A DNA stretch of 24,070 bases from Hyphomicrobium_A sp035517115 (GCA_035517115.1 DATIZL010000108.1:1-24070), one strand, 5' to 3'; positions 1 to 10,111 are shown, numbered from the stretch's first letter. Program-made: numbers and translations. Notes: generated by a model not told the origin, from the sequence alone.

Positions 1-170
1 ATAGCGCCGGAAGCACCCGTTGCCTGCCCGGTGTGCGAGGCACAGGGCCTTGAGATCCTCGACCAGTCGGCGCGGCCTTATGCCGAGTGGTACGCCTTGA
101 GCTGTGCGGCCTGCGGCCTTAAAGCGACGATCAACGTTCCCCTAGGCCCGCGGGTCCCCGGCAGCGACGC

Positions 171-174
<4 letters not shown>
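1..174 (+). CDS. C-terminal end of a small zinc-ribbon-like protein (partial)
   Basis: The frame is open from the window edge and stops with TGA at 172-174. The visible 57 residues carry a CPVC pair near the start and a CAAC pair about 30 residues later, the usual spacing of a two-knuckle zinc ribbon. The stop codon overlaps the mtnA start as ATGA, so the two genes are probably translationally coupled and share an operon. I do not recognise the family, and the true start lies outside the window. The zinc-binding role is inferred only from the two CxxC pairs. Confidence 0.6.
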
Positions 175-1268
<1,094 letters not shown>

Positions 1269-1407
1269 CGATTTATCTCCGCGCTTCCCTCGCCGCGCCG
1301 CCGCTCGGCACGAGGCCCGGCCAGCGGCGCGAGGGCGCCGGCATATGTTCATGATCCGCAAAAGAACTTGTGGCACATAGTGCCTACAACCGAAGGCGGA
1401 GCGGGCC

Positions 1408-2088
1408 GTGGCCAAGGCCAAGGGTGAAAAATCGAAACGCGCAGAGCGCGAGGCGCGCCGCGCCGTCATCAAGACGTCGCTCGCCATGAGCCGCTCCGGC
1501 CTCTCGCCAGGCCGCTCGGGGAACGTCTCCTGCCGCTGCAGGTCGGGGATGCTGATCACCCCGACCGGCATGTCGTATGAGGAGATCGGCCCGCGCGACA
1601 TCGTCTTCGTCGACGCCAAGGGCGAGGTGCCCGACAAGAGATCGAGGAAGCCGTCGAGCGAGTGGCGCTTTCATCTTGCCGCCTACCGCGCGCGCCCCGA
1701 CATGAACGCGGTGGTGCACACGCACTCGCTCAACGCCACCGTGCTCGCCTGCGCGGGGAAATCGATTCCCGCGTTCCACTACATGGTCGCGGTGGCGGGC
1801 GGCAGCGACATCCCGCTCGTCCCATACGACACCTTCGGCACCCAGGAGCTGGCGCGGCACGTGGCGAAGGGCCTCTTTCACCGCAATGCCTGCCTGATGG
1901 CCAATCACGGCCAGATCGCCATCGGCGAGACGCTCGAATCTGCGCTCGAGCTGGCGCGCGAGGTCGAGGTGCTGGCGACGCAGTATTGCAAGGTGCTCAC
2001 GCTGGGTGAGCCGGTCCTTCTTGGCGCCGAGGAAATGGCGCGCGTCTTGAAGCGCTTCAAGAGCTACGGCCAGCGCGCGCAGGATTGA
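1408..2088 (+). CDS. Class II aldolase/adducin family protein, possible methylthioribulose-phosphate aldolase
   Basis: A 226-residue zinc-dependent class II aldolase of the fuculose-phosphate aldolase type. The GTG start at 1408 is preceded by an AGGCGGAG-type ribosome binding site. The phosphate-binding segment is SGRSGNVS (about 36-41), followed by ITPTGMSYEEI. SSEW carries the expected acid/base Glu85, HTHS gives zinc ligands His104 and His106, and NHG gives the third zinc His167. The gene lies 139 bases after mtnA on the same strand. In Rhodospirillum rubrum and some other bacteria a class II aldolase (Ald2) acts after MtnA, splitting methylthioribulose-1-phosphate into dihydroxyacetone phosphate and methylthioacetaldehyde. 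That role is my inference from adjacency. A sugar-phosphate aldolase or an MtnB-like dehydratase (same superfamily) is the alternative. Confidence 0.85.
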   Translation: MAKAKGEKSKRAEREARRAVIKTSLAMSRSGLSPGRSGNVSCRCRSGMLITPTGMSYEEIGPRDIVFVDAKGEVPDKRSRKPSSEWRFHLAAYRARPDMNAVVHTHSLNATVLACAGKSIPAFHYMVAVAGGSDIPLVPYDTFGTQELARHVAKGLFHRNACLMANHGQIAIGETLESALELAREVEVLATQYCKVLTLGEPVLLGAEEMARVLKRFKSYGQRAQD

Positions 2089-2192
2089 GTCAAGCCGTGG
2101 TGGGGGCCGCCTACCTCTCCCAAAGTGAGATGTCGTGAGAGCCGCTCTTGAGCAGCTTAAGCGCGCGAGGGATTATCGGCTTGGCGACAGGT

Positions 2193-2474
2193 CTAAAGGC
2201 CCGGCAAGTCCTCGAGCGAGTTCTTGCAGGTGCGCTTCCACTGCTCTTTGGTCATGTGCGTGCCCTTGTCCCAGATGGCGATGCAGTCATCCAAGCGCTT
2301 CTGCTTGTCGGCCTTGGCCTCGGGCGAGTTGGGATCGGGCTTGTCGGGGTCCGGCGCCGTAGCGGCGGCGGCCGCTGCGGCGTTGCGCGTGCGCGCGGCG
2401 GCATCGTGCGCGGACAGCGCGGCGGCGAGCGCCACCGCGAGAGCGATCAGAAGTGCATTGACGTTTCTAGGCAT
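2193..2474 (-). CDS. Small secreted protein of unknown function
   Basis: A 93-residue protein with a clear Sec signal peptide: a short N-terminus, a hydrophobic Ala/Leu core at about 7-22, and a likely cleavage near AHDAAA at 23-28. A low-complexity Ala/Pro/Asp linker (31-55) follows. A compact C-terminal segment carries two cysteines (64 and 83) around IWDKGTHMTKEQWKRTC, and these could form one disulfide. An AGGG ribosome binding site lies seven bases before the ATG. It is convergent with the aldolase gene and is followed upstream by another small gene on the same strand. I do not recognise a named family. Confidence 0.65.
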   Translation of the reverse strand: MPRNVNALLIALAVALAAALSAHDAAARTRNAAAAAAATAPDPDKPDPNSPEAKADKQKRLDDCIAIWDKGTHMTKEQWKRTCKNSLEDLPGL

Positions 2475-2539
2475 GGTCCAACCCTAAGAAGGGATCGCTT
2501 GCAAATCAACACGTGCCGCCGCCGCGCTCGTTGCGAGCC

Positions 2540-2722
2540 TCAGCTCGCGTGCGGGCCCTGCATCTCGCGCAAGGCCGCCTCGATGCGGCGCCAAGTCTTG
2601 GCTTCCTCGACCGCGTTCTGCTCCTCGAAGGCCTTGGCCTTCTGGGCGGCCTCGGCGATGGCCTTATTGCCATGCGCGGCGAGCAGCTTGCGGGCGTGTT
2701 CCTCTATCACGGTCGCTTGCAT
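2540..2722 (-). CDS. Small helical hypothetical protein
   Basis: A charged 60-residue protein rich in Ala, Glu, Lys and Gln, predicted to be almost all alpha-helical. It has no signal peptide, membrane segment or cysteine. The frame extends upstream to an ATG at 2758, but I chose the ATG at 2722 because a GGGAG ribosome binding site lies eight bases before it and no such site precedes the longer start. It lies 65 bases upstream of the secreted-protein gene on the same strand, so they may be co-transcribed. No function can be assigned from sequence alone. Confidence 0.6.
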   Translation of the reverse strand: MQATVIEEHARKLLAAHGNKAIAEAAQKAKAFEEQNAVEEAKTWRRIEAALREMQGPHAS

Positions 2723-2831
2723 GGTCGGTACTCCCAATTGGTAGCCGATCCTTGCCATATGGGTCTCGCGCCGGATCGATCAAGGGAGCGAGACTTACGC
2801 CCAAAACGCGGAGCCAAATTCGCTTTTGCCT

Positions 2832-2837
2832 ATTATA
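2832..2837 (-). promoter_or_regulatory. Candidate -10 element upstream of the small helical protein
   Basis: Read on the minus strand this is a perfect TATAAT in an unusually AT-rich stretch, about 110 bases upstream of the ATG at 2722. I see no convincing -35 hexamer at 16-18 bases spacing, so the call rests on the -10 match and local composition only. Confidence 0.3.
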
Positions 2838-2872
2838 GTTTATCGAAATTGGCGCCGGTTTGAGCTTTCGCC

Positions 2873-3973
2873 CTAATTCGCGAAGCGGAAATGCATTACG
2901 TCGCCGTCCTTGACGACGTAGTCCTTTCCCTCGAGCCGCATCTTTCCGGCATCCTTGGCCCCCGTCTCCCCTCCCAAGCCCACGTAATCGTCGTAGGCGA
3001 TGGTCTCGGCGCGGATGAACCCCTTCTCGAAGTCGGTATGGATGACGCCGGCCGCTTGTGGCGCCTTGGTGCCGGTGGTGATGGTCCAGGCGCGCGCCTC
3101 CTTGGGGCCGACCGTGAAGTAGGTCACGAGGTGCAACAACTTGTAGCCCTCGCGGATGAGGCGGTTGAGACCCGGCTCCTCGAGGCCGAGGTCCTTCAGA
3201 AACTCGGCGCGCTCTTCCGGGGCGAGGCCGGCGAACTCCGATTCGATCTTGGCCGAGATGACGACGCAGCCCGCGCCCTCGGCCTTGGCCTTCTCCTCTA
3301 CCGATTTCGATAGCGCGTTACCGGCGCCCGCGGAGGCCTCATCGACATTGCAGACGTAGAGCACGGGCTTGGCGGTCAAGAGTTGCAGCCCGAGGAAGAC
3401 CGGCGCTTCCTCCGGCGTGATCCGCGCGAGCCGCGCCGGCTTGCCTTCGCGCAGCAGCGGCAGCACCTTGTCGATGACGGTAAGCTGCGCCTTGGCTTCT
3501 TTATCGGCGCCGGCCTTGGCCTTCTTCTCGATGTTGGCGCGGCGCTTCTCCAAGCTTTCCAAGTCCGCGAGCATCAGCTCGGTCTCGACCGTCTCCGCGT
3601 CCGCGATGGGATCGATGCGGCCCTCGACATGGGTGACGTCGCCATCCTCGAAGCAGCGCAGGACATAGGCGACGGCATCGACCTCGCGGATGTGGCCGAG
3701 GAACTGGTTGCCGAGCCCCTCGCCCTTGGACGCCCCTTTGACGAGGCCGGCGATGTCGACGAACGTGAGCCGCGTCGGAATGATCTGCGCCGACTTGGCA
3801 ATGGCCGCGAGCCTCTCCAGCCGCTCGTCCGGCACGCCTACCTCGCCGACGTTGGGCTCGATCGTGCAAAACGGATAGTTGGCCGCTTCTGCCGCCGCCG
3901 TCTGCGTCAAGGCATTGAAAAGCGTCGACTTGCCGACGTTGGGCAAGCCCACGATGCCGCATTTGAAGCCCAT
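2873..3973 (-). CDS. ychF: Redox-regulated ribosome-associated ATPase YchF (Obg family)
   Basis: A universally conserved P-loop NTPase of the Obg/TRAFAC class that binds the large ribosomal subunit and prefers ATP. The 366-residue length is typical. The P-loop GLPNVGKST is at 9-17, NYPFCTIEPNVG at 32-43, and the G3 region DIAGLVKGASKGEG at 73-86. The usual NKxD guanine-specificity motif is replaced by NVDE at 209-212, the hallmark of YchF. A TGS domain fills about 280-366 and ends in the conserved VVKDGDVMHFRFAN. It is the last gene of a minus-strand run that starts with rplY and pth, the usual neighbours of ychF in alphaproteobacteria. A 153-base gap separates it from the gene before it, so it may also have its own promoter. 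Confidence 0.97.
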   Translation of the reverse strand: MGFKCGIVGLPNVGKSTLFNALTQTAAAEAANYPFCTIEPNVGEVGVPDERLERLAAIAKSAQIIPTRLTFVDIAGLVKGASKGEGLGNQFLGHIREVDAVAYVLRCFEDGDVTHVEGRIDPIADAETVETELMLADLESLEKRRANIEKKAKAGADKEAKAQLTVIDKVLPLLREGKPARLARITPEEAPVFLGLQLLTAKPVLYVCNVDEASAGAGNALSKSVEEKAKAEGAGCVVISAKIESEFAGLAPEERAEFLKDLGLEEPGLNRLIREGYKLLHLVTYFTVGPKEARAWTITTGTKAPQAAGVIHTDFEKGFIRAETIAYDDYVGLGGETGAKDAGKMRLEGKDYVVKDGDVMHFRFAN

Positions 3974-4126
3974 GTCGCCGTCCGCTTTTGCTGGAGGGTT
4001 CGGCAGCGCGCGCCGCCTGCGGGCGTGCTCTAAGCGGTTCGGGCTCTCTTGTGAAGCCCGGCGTTGCCGCAGGTGAGCCGGCCAAGGGCTGGCGCGCCGT
4101 CCGGGATGACAAGCTGTGGTGGGGCC

Positions 4127-4945
4127 TCAGCGGAAGCGGGTGAGATCGAAGGCCGAATAGGCCTTGGGGCTCGGCAGCTTCTGCTGACCGCTCATGGCGT
4201 CGCTTAGGGCCTCACCGACTTTGGTACCGGGCTCGAGGGACTTCACCGCCACGACGATGAAGGGGCGCTGCCAGCTCGTGCCGCCCGTCTCGCAATTGGC
4301 GCACGGCTCGCGGTATTGCCCGAGATTGAGCGCCGAGATCGGGGTGCTGGGGGTGAGCGCTGGCGCAACCAGCGTCGCGGCCTGCTTGGCGCGGCGCTCC
4401 GCCCGTGCCAGCTCCTCGCTGGCATCGCCTTCCTGCGAAGCCGTGCCGACCGTGATCACCTCTTTGGCGTCGGCGAGAGCTGAGCGCACCTCCTCATCGA
4501 GCACGGCGGAAGCTACATCGGCCGCGGGGATCGTCTTGCCGTCCTTCTCGAGCTCGTCCGAGCTGCCGCGCACCCATAGGAAGTTCTTGTTGAGCACGAC
4601 CACGTCGAAGGTGCCGCGGCGCCCGGCCTTGTCCTTGCCCTCGATGGCGAACACGAACGAGTTCTTGGTCTGGCGCACCTCGGCCGGTGCCGGAGCGATG
4701 GCGGCGGTCTCGACCGGTTGCTTGGGCGCGATGTAGGTGTCGCGGATGGCGATGGCGCCATAGGTGCCGGCGGTCGCGGTCGCTGCCACGGCCGCGGCCA
4801 TGACAACGTTAGCCTTGACGGCGCCAAGGCCGCCGGCGTGGTGCAGCCAGCCCGATCCCTTGTCGTAGAGGCGCCAGGCGCGCCAAGCCATCTTGATGCG
4901 GCGCCAACGCTTGCGGTTCTCCTCGTCTGGGCCCGTGTCACTCAT
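4127..4945 (-). CDS. Membrane-anchored hypothetical protein with OmpA-like segment and CxxC pair
   Basis: A 272-residue protein starting at an ATG preceded by a strong GGGGAGG ribosome binding site. The open frame continues much further upstream, but that part lies antisense to or inside the ABC permease gene and is not coding. The first 42 residues are basic and tryptophan-rich, then one hydrophobic segment (about 44-67) probably anchors it in the inner membrane with the rest in the periplasm. Residues 160-193 (VITVGTASQEG followed by RAERRAKQAATLV) resemble the peptidoglycan-binding part of OmpA domains. A CxxC pair (215/218) follows, then WQRPFIVVAV. No named family is recognised, and the OmpA resemblance is an inference from motif spacing. 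It lies 83 bases after the ABC permease and may be co-transcribed with it. Confidence 0.75.
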   Translation of the reverse strand: MSDTGPDEENRKRWRRIKMAWRAWRLYDKGSGWLHHAGGLGAVKANVVMAAAVAATATAGTYGAIAIRDTYIAPKQPVETAAIAPAPAEVRQTKNSFVFAIEGKDKAGRRGTFDVVVLNKNFLWVRGSSDELEKDGKTIPAADVASAVLDEEVRSALADAKEVITVGTASQEGDASEELARAERRAKQAATLVAPALTPSTPISALNLGQYREPCANCETGGTSWQRPFIVVAVKSLEPGTKVGEALSDAMSGQQKLPSPKAYSAFDLTRFR

Positions 4946-5028
4946 CCCGACCTCCCCGGTTCGTTTGCGCGCGAAGATACGTCCGCTTCCTCGCAGCGGG
5001 AAGACACGCGTTGCGGCGGAGCGCAGCG

Positions 5029-5786
5029 CTAGGCCTTGAGCCGGTACCCGGTCGTGAAGATCCACCACACGGCCGCGAGACAAACGCTGAGAAATACGAG
5101 CGTCATTCCCAAGCTGACGGCCACGTTGACGTCGGCGATCCCGTAGAAGCTCCAGCGGAATCCGCTGGTCAGATAGACGACCGGGTTGAACAGCGTGACG
5201 GTCTGCCAGAAGGGGGGCAGCATCTTCACCGAGTAGAACGTGCCGCCGAGGAAGGTCAGCGGCGTGATGATCAACAGCGGGATGATCTGCAGCTTCTCGA
5301 AGCCGTCGGCCCAGATGCCGATGATGAAGCCGAACAGGCTGAAGGAGGCCGCGGTCAGCACCAGGAATGCAAGCATCCAGAAGGGATGCTCGATATGGAT
5401 CGGCACGAACAGCGCGGACGTCGCCAGGATGATGAGGCCGATGATGATGGACTTCGACGCGGCCGCGCCGACATAGCCGAGCACGACCTCGAACGGCGAG
5501 ATTGGCGCGGATAGGAGCTCGTAGATGGTGCCGGCGAAGCGCGGGAAGTAGATGCCGAAGGAGGCGTTCATGATGCTCTGGGTGAGGACCTGCAGCATGA
5601 TGAGGCCCGGCACGATGAACGAGCCGTAGCTGACACCCTCGATCTGCGAGATGCGGCCGCCGATCGCCGCGCCGAATACGATGAAATAGAGCGAGGTGGA
5701 GATCACGGGCGACACGATGCTCTGCATCAGCGTGCGCCAAGTGCGCGACATCTCGAATTTGTAGATGGCGCGGACCGCGTAGATGT

Positions 5787-5790
<4 letters not shown>
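5029..5790 (-). CDS. ABC-2 type transporter permease
   Basis: A 253-residue integral membrane protein with about six hydrophobic spans, a typical ABC-2 permease of the YadH/NodJ-like group. The central stretch FPRFAGTIYELLSAPISPFEVVLGY is the conserved cytoplasmic coupling region of this family, and FLGGTFYSVKMLPPFWQ with NPVVYLTSGFRW is the characteristic ABC-2 C-terminal signature. Its ATG overlaps the stop codon of the ATPase gene (ATGA at 5787-5790), so the pair is translationally coupled and forms one exporter. Substrate is unknown. Relatives export polysaccharides, lipids or drugs. Confidence 0.93.
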
Positions 5791-6716
<926 letters not shown>

Positions 6717-6753
6717 GCTGCTCCTCGGCTCTGCTCGCTTCCCCAAATTGCCG

Positions 6754-7476
6754 TCACTTTTTGGGTGTGCGCCCGCTGAGCCACCGCTTCAGGTTCTCGG
6801 CCAGTGCGCCTGCACGTTTTGCGGCGCGCTCGCCCGCCGGATGCGACTTGGGCACGGCGGCCTCCCTCTTCAATGGCGCAGCCGCTCTCTTTTCCGGTTT
6901 CTCCTCGCTCTCGCGCTCGGCGCGGGCAACCTGTGACAGAAAACGCGCACTGTCCCCGTGCGCGAGATAGCGTGCGGACTCGGCGATCGCGTCGAGCAGC
7001 GGGTCGAGCCACTCGTACTCGGCCTTGGCGAAATCGTGCAGCACGTAGTGCGGCACCACCTCCTTGGCGCCGGGATGGCCGACGCCGATGCGCACGCGAT
7101 TGTAGTCGTTGCCGATGTGGGCGGTGAGCGAGCGCAGACCGTTGTGGCCGGCGTTGCCGCCGCCGGCCTTCACCTTGACCTTGCCGGGCGCGAGATCGAT
7201 CTCGTCGTGGAAGACGTAGATGTCGCCAACCGCGATCTTGAGGAAGCGCTGTGCCTCCCCGACGGAGCGGCCGCTCTCGTTCATGTAGGTCGTGGGCTTT
7301 AGGAGCACGACGCGCTCGCCGCCGAGGGTGAGCTCCGCCGTCTCGCCCTGGAAGCGCCGGCGCCAGGGGCTCGCGCCGTCGGCCTCAGCGATACGGTCGA
7401 GCGCCATGAAGCCGACGTTGTGGCGATGGCGCGCGTATTTCTCGCCCGGATTTCCCAGTCCGACGAAGAGCTTCAT
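6754..7476 (-). CDS. pth: Peptidyl-tRNA hydrolase
   Basis: Cleaves peptidyl-tRNA released from stalled ribosomes, recycling tRNA. The catalytic set is complete: Asn9 in VGLGNPG, His19 in RHNVGF, Asp91 in FHDEIDL and Asn112 in GGNAGHNGLRS, equivalent to Asn10, His20, Asp93 and Asn114 of the E. coli enzyme. The protein is 240 residues against about 190-200 for the core family. The extra 50 or so C-terminal residues are Lys/Arg/Ala-rich, look disordered and end in RWLSGRTPKK. Such basic tails occur in several alphaproteobacterial Pth proteins and might help RNA binding. It follows rplY by 63 bases, the standard arrangement, and precedes the ABC exporter by 37 bases. Confidence 0.97.
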   Translation of the reverse strand: MKLFVGLGNPGEKYARHRHNVGFMALDRIAEADGASPWRRRFQGETAELTLGGERVVLLKPTTYMNESGRSVGEAQRFLKIAVGDIYVFHDEIDLAPGKVKVKAGGGNAGHNGLRSLTAHIGNDYNRVRIGVGHPGAKEVVPHYVLHDFAKAEYEWLDPLLDAIAESARYLAHGDSARFLSQVARAERESEEKPEKRAAAPLKREAAVPKSHPAGERAAKRAGALAENLKRWLSGRTPKK

Positions 7477-7500
7477 GGGGACGCCCCGCGCGGAGACGCG

Positions 7501-7528
7501 CGGGCGCGCTCAACGAGGAGCGCGCCCG
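7501..7528 (-). repeat. Perfect 10-bp inverted repeat between rplY and pth
   Basis: CGGGCGCGCT and AGCGCGCCCG flank an eight-base loop, starting 11 bases after the rplY stop in the transcribed direction. The RNA would form a very stable hairpin. There is no U-run behind it, so it is not a standard intrinsic terminator. It could mark partial termination, protect the 3' end of rplY mRNA, or be a processing site separating rplY from pth. Confidence 0.6.
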
Positions 7529-7539
7529 GCGGTAGCGGA

Positions 7540-8310
7540 TCACTTCTTCTTTTCGCCGCCGGCAGGCTTGGCCTCGGCGCCGCCCTTGCCGGCCGCCGGA
7601 GCTGCGCCGCCCTTGGCGCCCGGAGCCGCACCCTTGGCACCGGCTGCCGCCGGGGCACCTTCGGCGCCAGCGGCAGGGGCCGGGGCCGCCGCGGCTGCGC
7701 CCTCCTCCGCGACTGCGGCCGTGGGGGCGACCTCCTCCTCTTCCTTCTTCGCGCCGGCGATGGTCGCGATGGTGAAGTCGCGGCCCTTGATGACCGTCTC
7801 GACGCCTTCGGGCAGCTTCACCGCGGAAATGTGGACGGAGCGGCCGATGTCGAGGCCGGCGAGATCGACCTCGAAGTAGGGCGGGATCTTGTCGTAGGGG
7901 CAGGTGACCTCGATGTCGTGGCGCACGATGTTCAATACGCCGCCGCGCTTCAGGCCGGGCGACAGGCCTTCGTTGATGAAGCGTACGGCCACCTCGACGC
8001 GGATACGCCCGTCCTTGCCGATGCGCATGAAATCGACGTGGATCGGCAGGTCCTTGACGGGATCGACCTGCAGCTCACGCGGGAGCACGCGGTTCTTCTT
8101 GCCGTCGACCTCGACGTCGAACACGGTCGAGGTGAAGTGGCCCTTCAAGACCTGCTTCCAGAGGTCGTTGTAGTCGATGACGATCATCTCGGGCGGCTTG
8201 CCGTCGCCGTAGATGACGCCAGGAACCTTGCCTTCACGACGGGCTTGACGTGCGGCCCCCTTGCCTGCACGCGGGCGCGCCGTGGCTTTGAGCTCGCTTA
8301 GCTGAGCCAT
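7540..8310 (-). CDS. rplY: 50S ribosomal protein L25, general stress protein Ctc type
   Basis: Long L25 of the Ctc type, which binds 5S rRNA at the central protuberance of the large subunit. The start at 8310 gives the canonical MAQLSELKATARPRAGKGAAR and has a GGAG ribosome binding site nine bases upstream. The 5S-binding beta-barrel domain covers about 5-95 (GKVPGVIYG, LPIHVDF), and the C-terminal TL5/Ctc domain about 100-186 (VRFINEG, GGVLNIVRHDIEVTCP, LDIGRSVHISAVKLPEGV). Residues 187-256 are a low-complexity Ala/Gly/Pro/Lys/Glu tail ending in three lysines, likely disordered. An in-frame ATG at 8391 would extend the protein by 27 residues but has no ribosome binding site. The gene heads the rplY-pth run. 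Confidence 0.96.
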   Translation of the reverse strand: MAQLSELKATARPRAGKGAARQARREGKVPGVIYGDGKPPEMIVIDYNDLWKQVLKGHFTSTVFDVEVDGKKNRVLPRELQVDPVKDLPIHVDFMRIGKDGRIRVEVAVRFINEGLSPGLKRGGVLNIVRHDIEVTCPYDKIPPYFEVDLAGLDIGRSVHISAVKLPEGVETVIKGRDFTIATIAGAKKEEEEVAPTAAVAEEGAAAAAPAPAAGAEGAPAAAGAKGAAPGAKGGAAPAAGKGGAEAKPAGGEKKK

Positions 8311-8326
8311 GGCTTTGATCTCCAAC

Positions 8327-8349
8327 AAAAAAGGGGCCGGTCGCGGCCC
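8327..8349 (-). terminator. Intrinsic-terminator-like hairpin in the rplY leader (candidate attenuator)
   Basis: On the minus strand a GGGCCG-CGAC-CGGCCC hairpin (8349-8334) is followed by one C and a run of six T (8332-8327), the layout of a Rho-independent terminator. It lies between the predicted rplY promoter and the rplY ribosome binding site (8323-8320), with no other gene upstream on that strand. Two further copies of GAGGCCGC lie upstream in the leader (8387-8380 and 8367-8360) and could pair with the 3' arm of the hairpin, giving alternative folds. Function as an attenuator is inferred. Confidence 0.55.
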
Positions 8350-8409
8350 AATTGCCCGCGCGGCCTCCAAGGGTGCCGAGCGGCCTCTCATGGTGCTGAG
8401 ATGGCGCGG

Positions 8410-8438
8410 TTTATAGCGGCGCCTCGATGGGTTGGCAA
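8410..8438 (-). promoter_or_regulatory. Predicted sigma-70-type promoter of rplY
   Basis: Minus-strand TTGCCA (8438-8433), a 17-base spacer, then TATAAA (8415-8410). Matches to consensus are strong at both hexamers with ideal spacing. A start near 8403 would give a leader of about 93 bases, which contains the terminator-like hairpin. Confidence 0.6.
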
Positions 8439-8496
8439 TTGCTGGGAAGTTGGTGCCAAAAAAGGGCGCTTCGGCTTGCGGCGCCCCCGAAAATTG

Positions 8497-8508
8497 GACA
8501 CTAGTGTC
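8497..8508. promoter_or_regulatory. 12-bp perfect palindrome upstream of the Fur-family gene
   Basis: GACACTAGTGTC is a perfect 12-bp dyad centred about 57 bases upstream of the regulator start at 8560. It sits in the only intergenic region shared by this gene and rplY. Autoregulation is common for Fur-family proteins, so it is a candidate operator, but it does not resemble the AT-rich Zur or Fur boxes I know. Confidence 0.35.
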
Positions 8509-8559
8509 TTGAAAGCAGCCGCTTTTGGCAACTGGCCCGGGAGCAGACAACGGCTCGAC

Positions 8560-8961
8560 ATGGTTCGCAAAGGCACGAAGCGGCGCCCCGCGCCGGAGCA
8601 GGACAAGATGATCGTCGAGGCACTGCGCGGGGTTGGGCGCCCGGTGAGCGCTTATGAGCTCATCGAGGAGCTGCGCGACAAGGCCACGCTCGCGCCGCAG
8701 ACCGTCTACCGCTCGCTCGACCGGCTGATCGCCGGGGGCCAAGCGCACCGCTTGGAATCGCTCAACGCCTTCGTCGCTTGCCGCCATCCGAGTCACGAGG
8801 GCGCCGCCGTGTTCGCCATCTGCGAGGACTGCGGCACCGTCACCGAGTTCGACGAGCCGCAAGCGGTGGAGCGGCTCTATGCCTGGGCGAAGAAGGCGAA
8901 GTTCACGGTCGACCGGATGACGCTGGAGATCCGCGGCCGCTGCCGGACTTGCGCGGCGTAA
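8560..8961 (+). CDS. zur: Fur-family metalloregulator, probably zinc uptake regulator Zur
   Basis: A 133-residue Fur-superfamily repressor. Residues 12-65 form the winged helix (PVSAYELIEELR, LAPQTVYRSLDRLIAGG). The dimerisation and metal half contains two CxxC pairs (Cys88/91 and Cys128/131), the structural zinc site. AHRLESLNAFVAC..H..H with Cys74, His76 and His79 is the candidate regulatory site. The segment HRLESLNAFVAC and the absence of the His-rich motif of Irr favour Zur over Fur or Irr. The start at 8560 gives a normal family length. The frame is open further upstream, but that part crosses the rplY promoter. The ribosome binding site (GGGAG) is rather distant. A palindrome at 8497-8508 may be its operator. 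Confidence 0.85.
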   Translation: MVRKGTKRRPAPEQDKMIVEALRGVGRPVSAYELIEELRDKATLAPQTVYRSLDRLIAGGQAHRLESLNAFVACRHPSHEGAAVFAICEDCGTVTEFDEPQAVERLYAWAKKAKFTVDRMTLEIRGRCRTCAA

Positions 8962-9003
8962 CGGCTGGCAGGCGGCCAAGGGCGCGCGGCTACGCCGCTA
9001 AGC

Positions 9004-9981
<978 letters not shown>

Positions 9982-10023
9982 GGCACGCCTCCACCGCCTT
10001 GCGCCCGCGCGCTTCCTAGCAAT

Positions 10024-10055
10024 TGGGCCCGCGCCTGTAAACGGGAGCGGGCCCA
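10024..10055. repeat. 9-bp inverted repeat between the lipoprotein gene and prs
   Basis: TGGGCCCGC and GCGGGCCCA are separated by 14 bases, in the 130-base gap upstream of prs. A stable hairpin would form on the RNA coming from the lipoprotein gene, but no T-run follows on either strand, so a simple intrinsic terminator is not supported. It could be a Rho-dependent end or a prs leader element. Confidence 0.45.
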
Positions 10056-10111
10056 GCTTGCCGTCGCAAAGTTGACGCGGCGTGACCTTGAGGCCGCGCC
10101 GCGGCGTAAGC

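Noticed and set aside
1369..1381. Short dyad GGCAC-ATA-GTGCC between mtnA and the aldolase gene
   Set aside because: Only a five-base stem with a three-base loop, so chance is likely and no T-run follows.
4946..5740. Upstream extension of the OmpA-like protein frame
   Set aside because: It overlaps the ABC permease in another frame. The ATG at 4945 has a strong ribosome binding site and starts where the protein-like composition begins.
8311..8391. In-frame ATG at 8391 as start of a longer L25
   Set aside because: It lacks a ribosome binding site, and the extra 27 residues are encoded by the terminator-like leader. The start at 8310 matches the family N-terminus.
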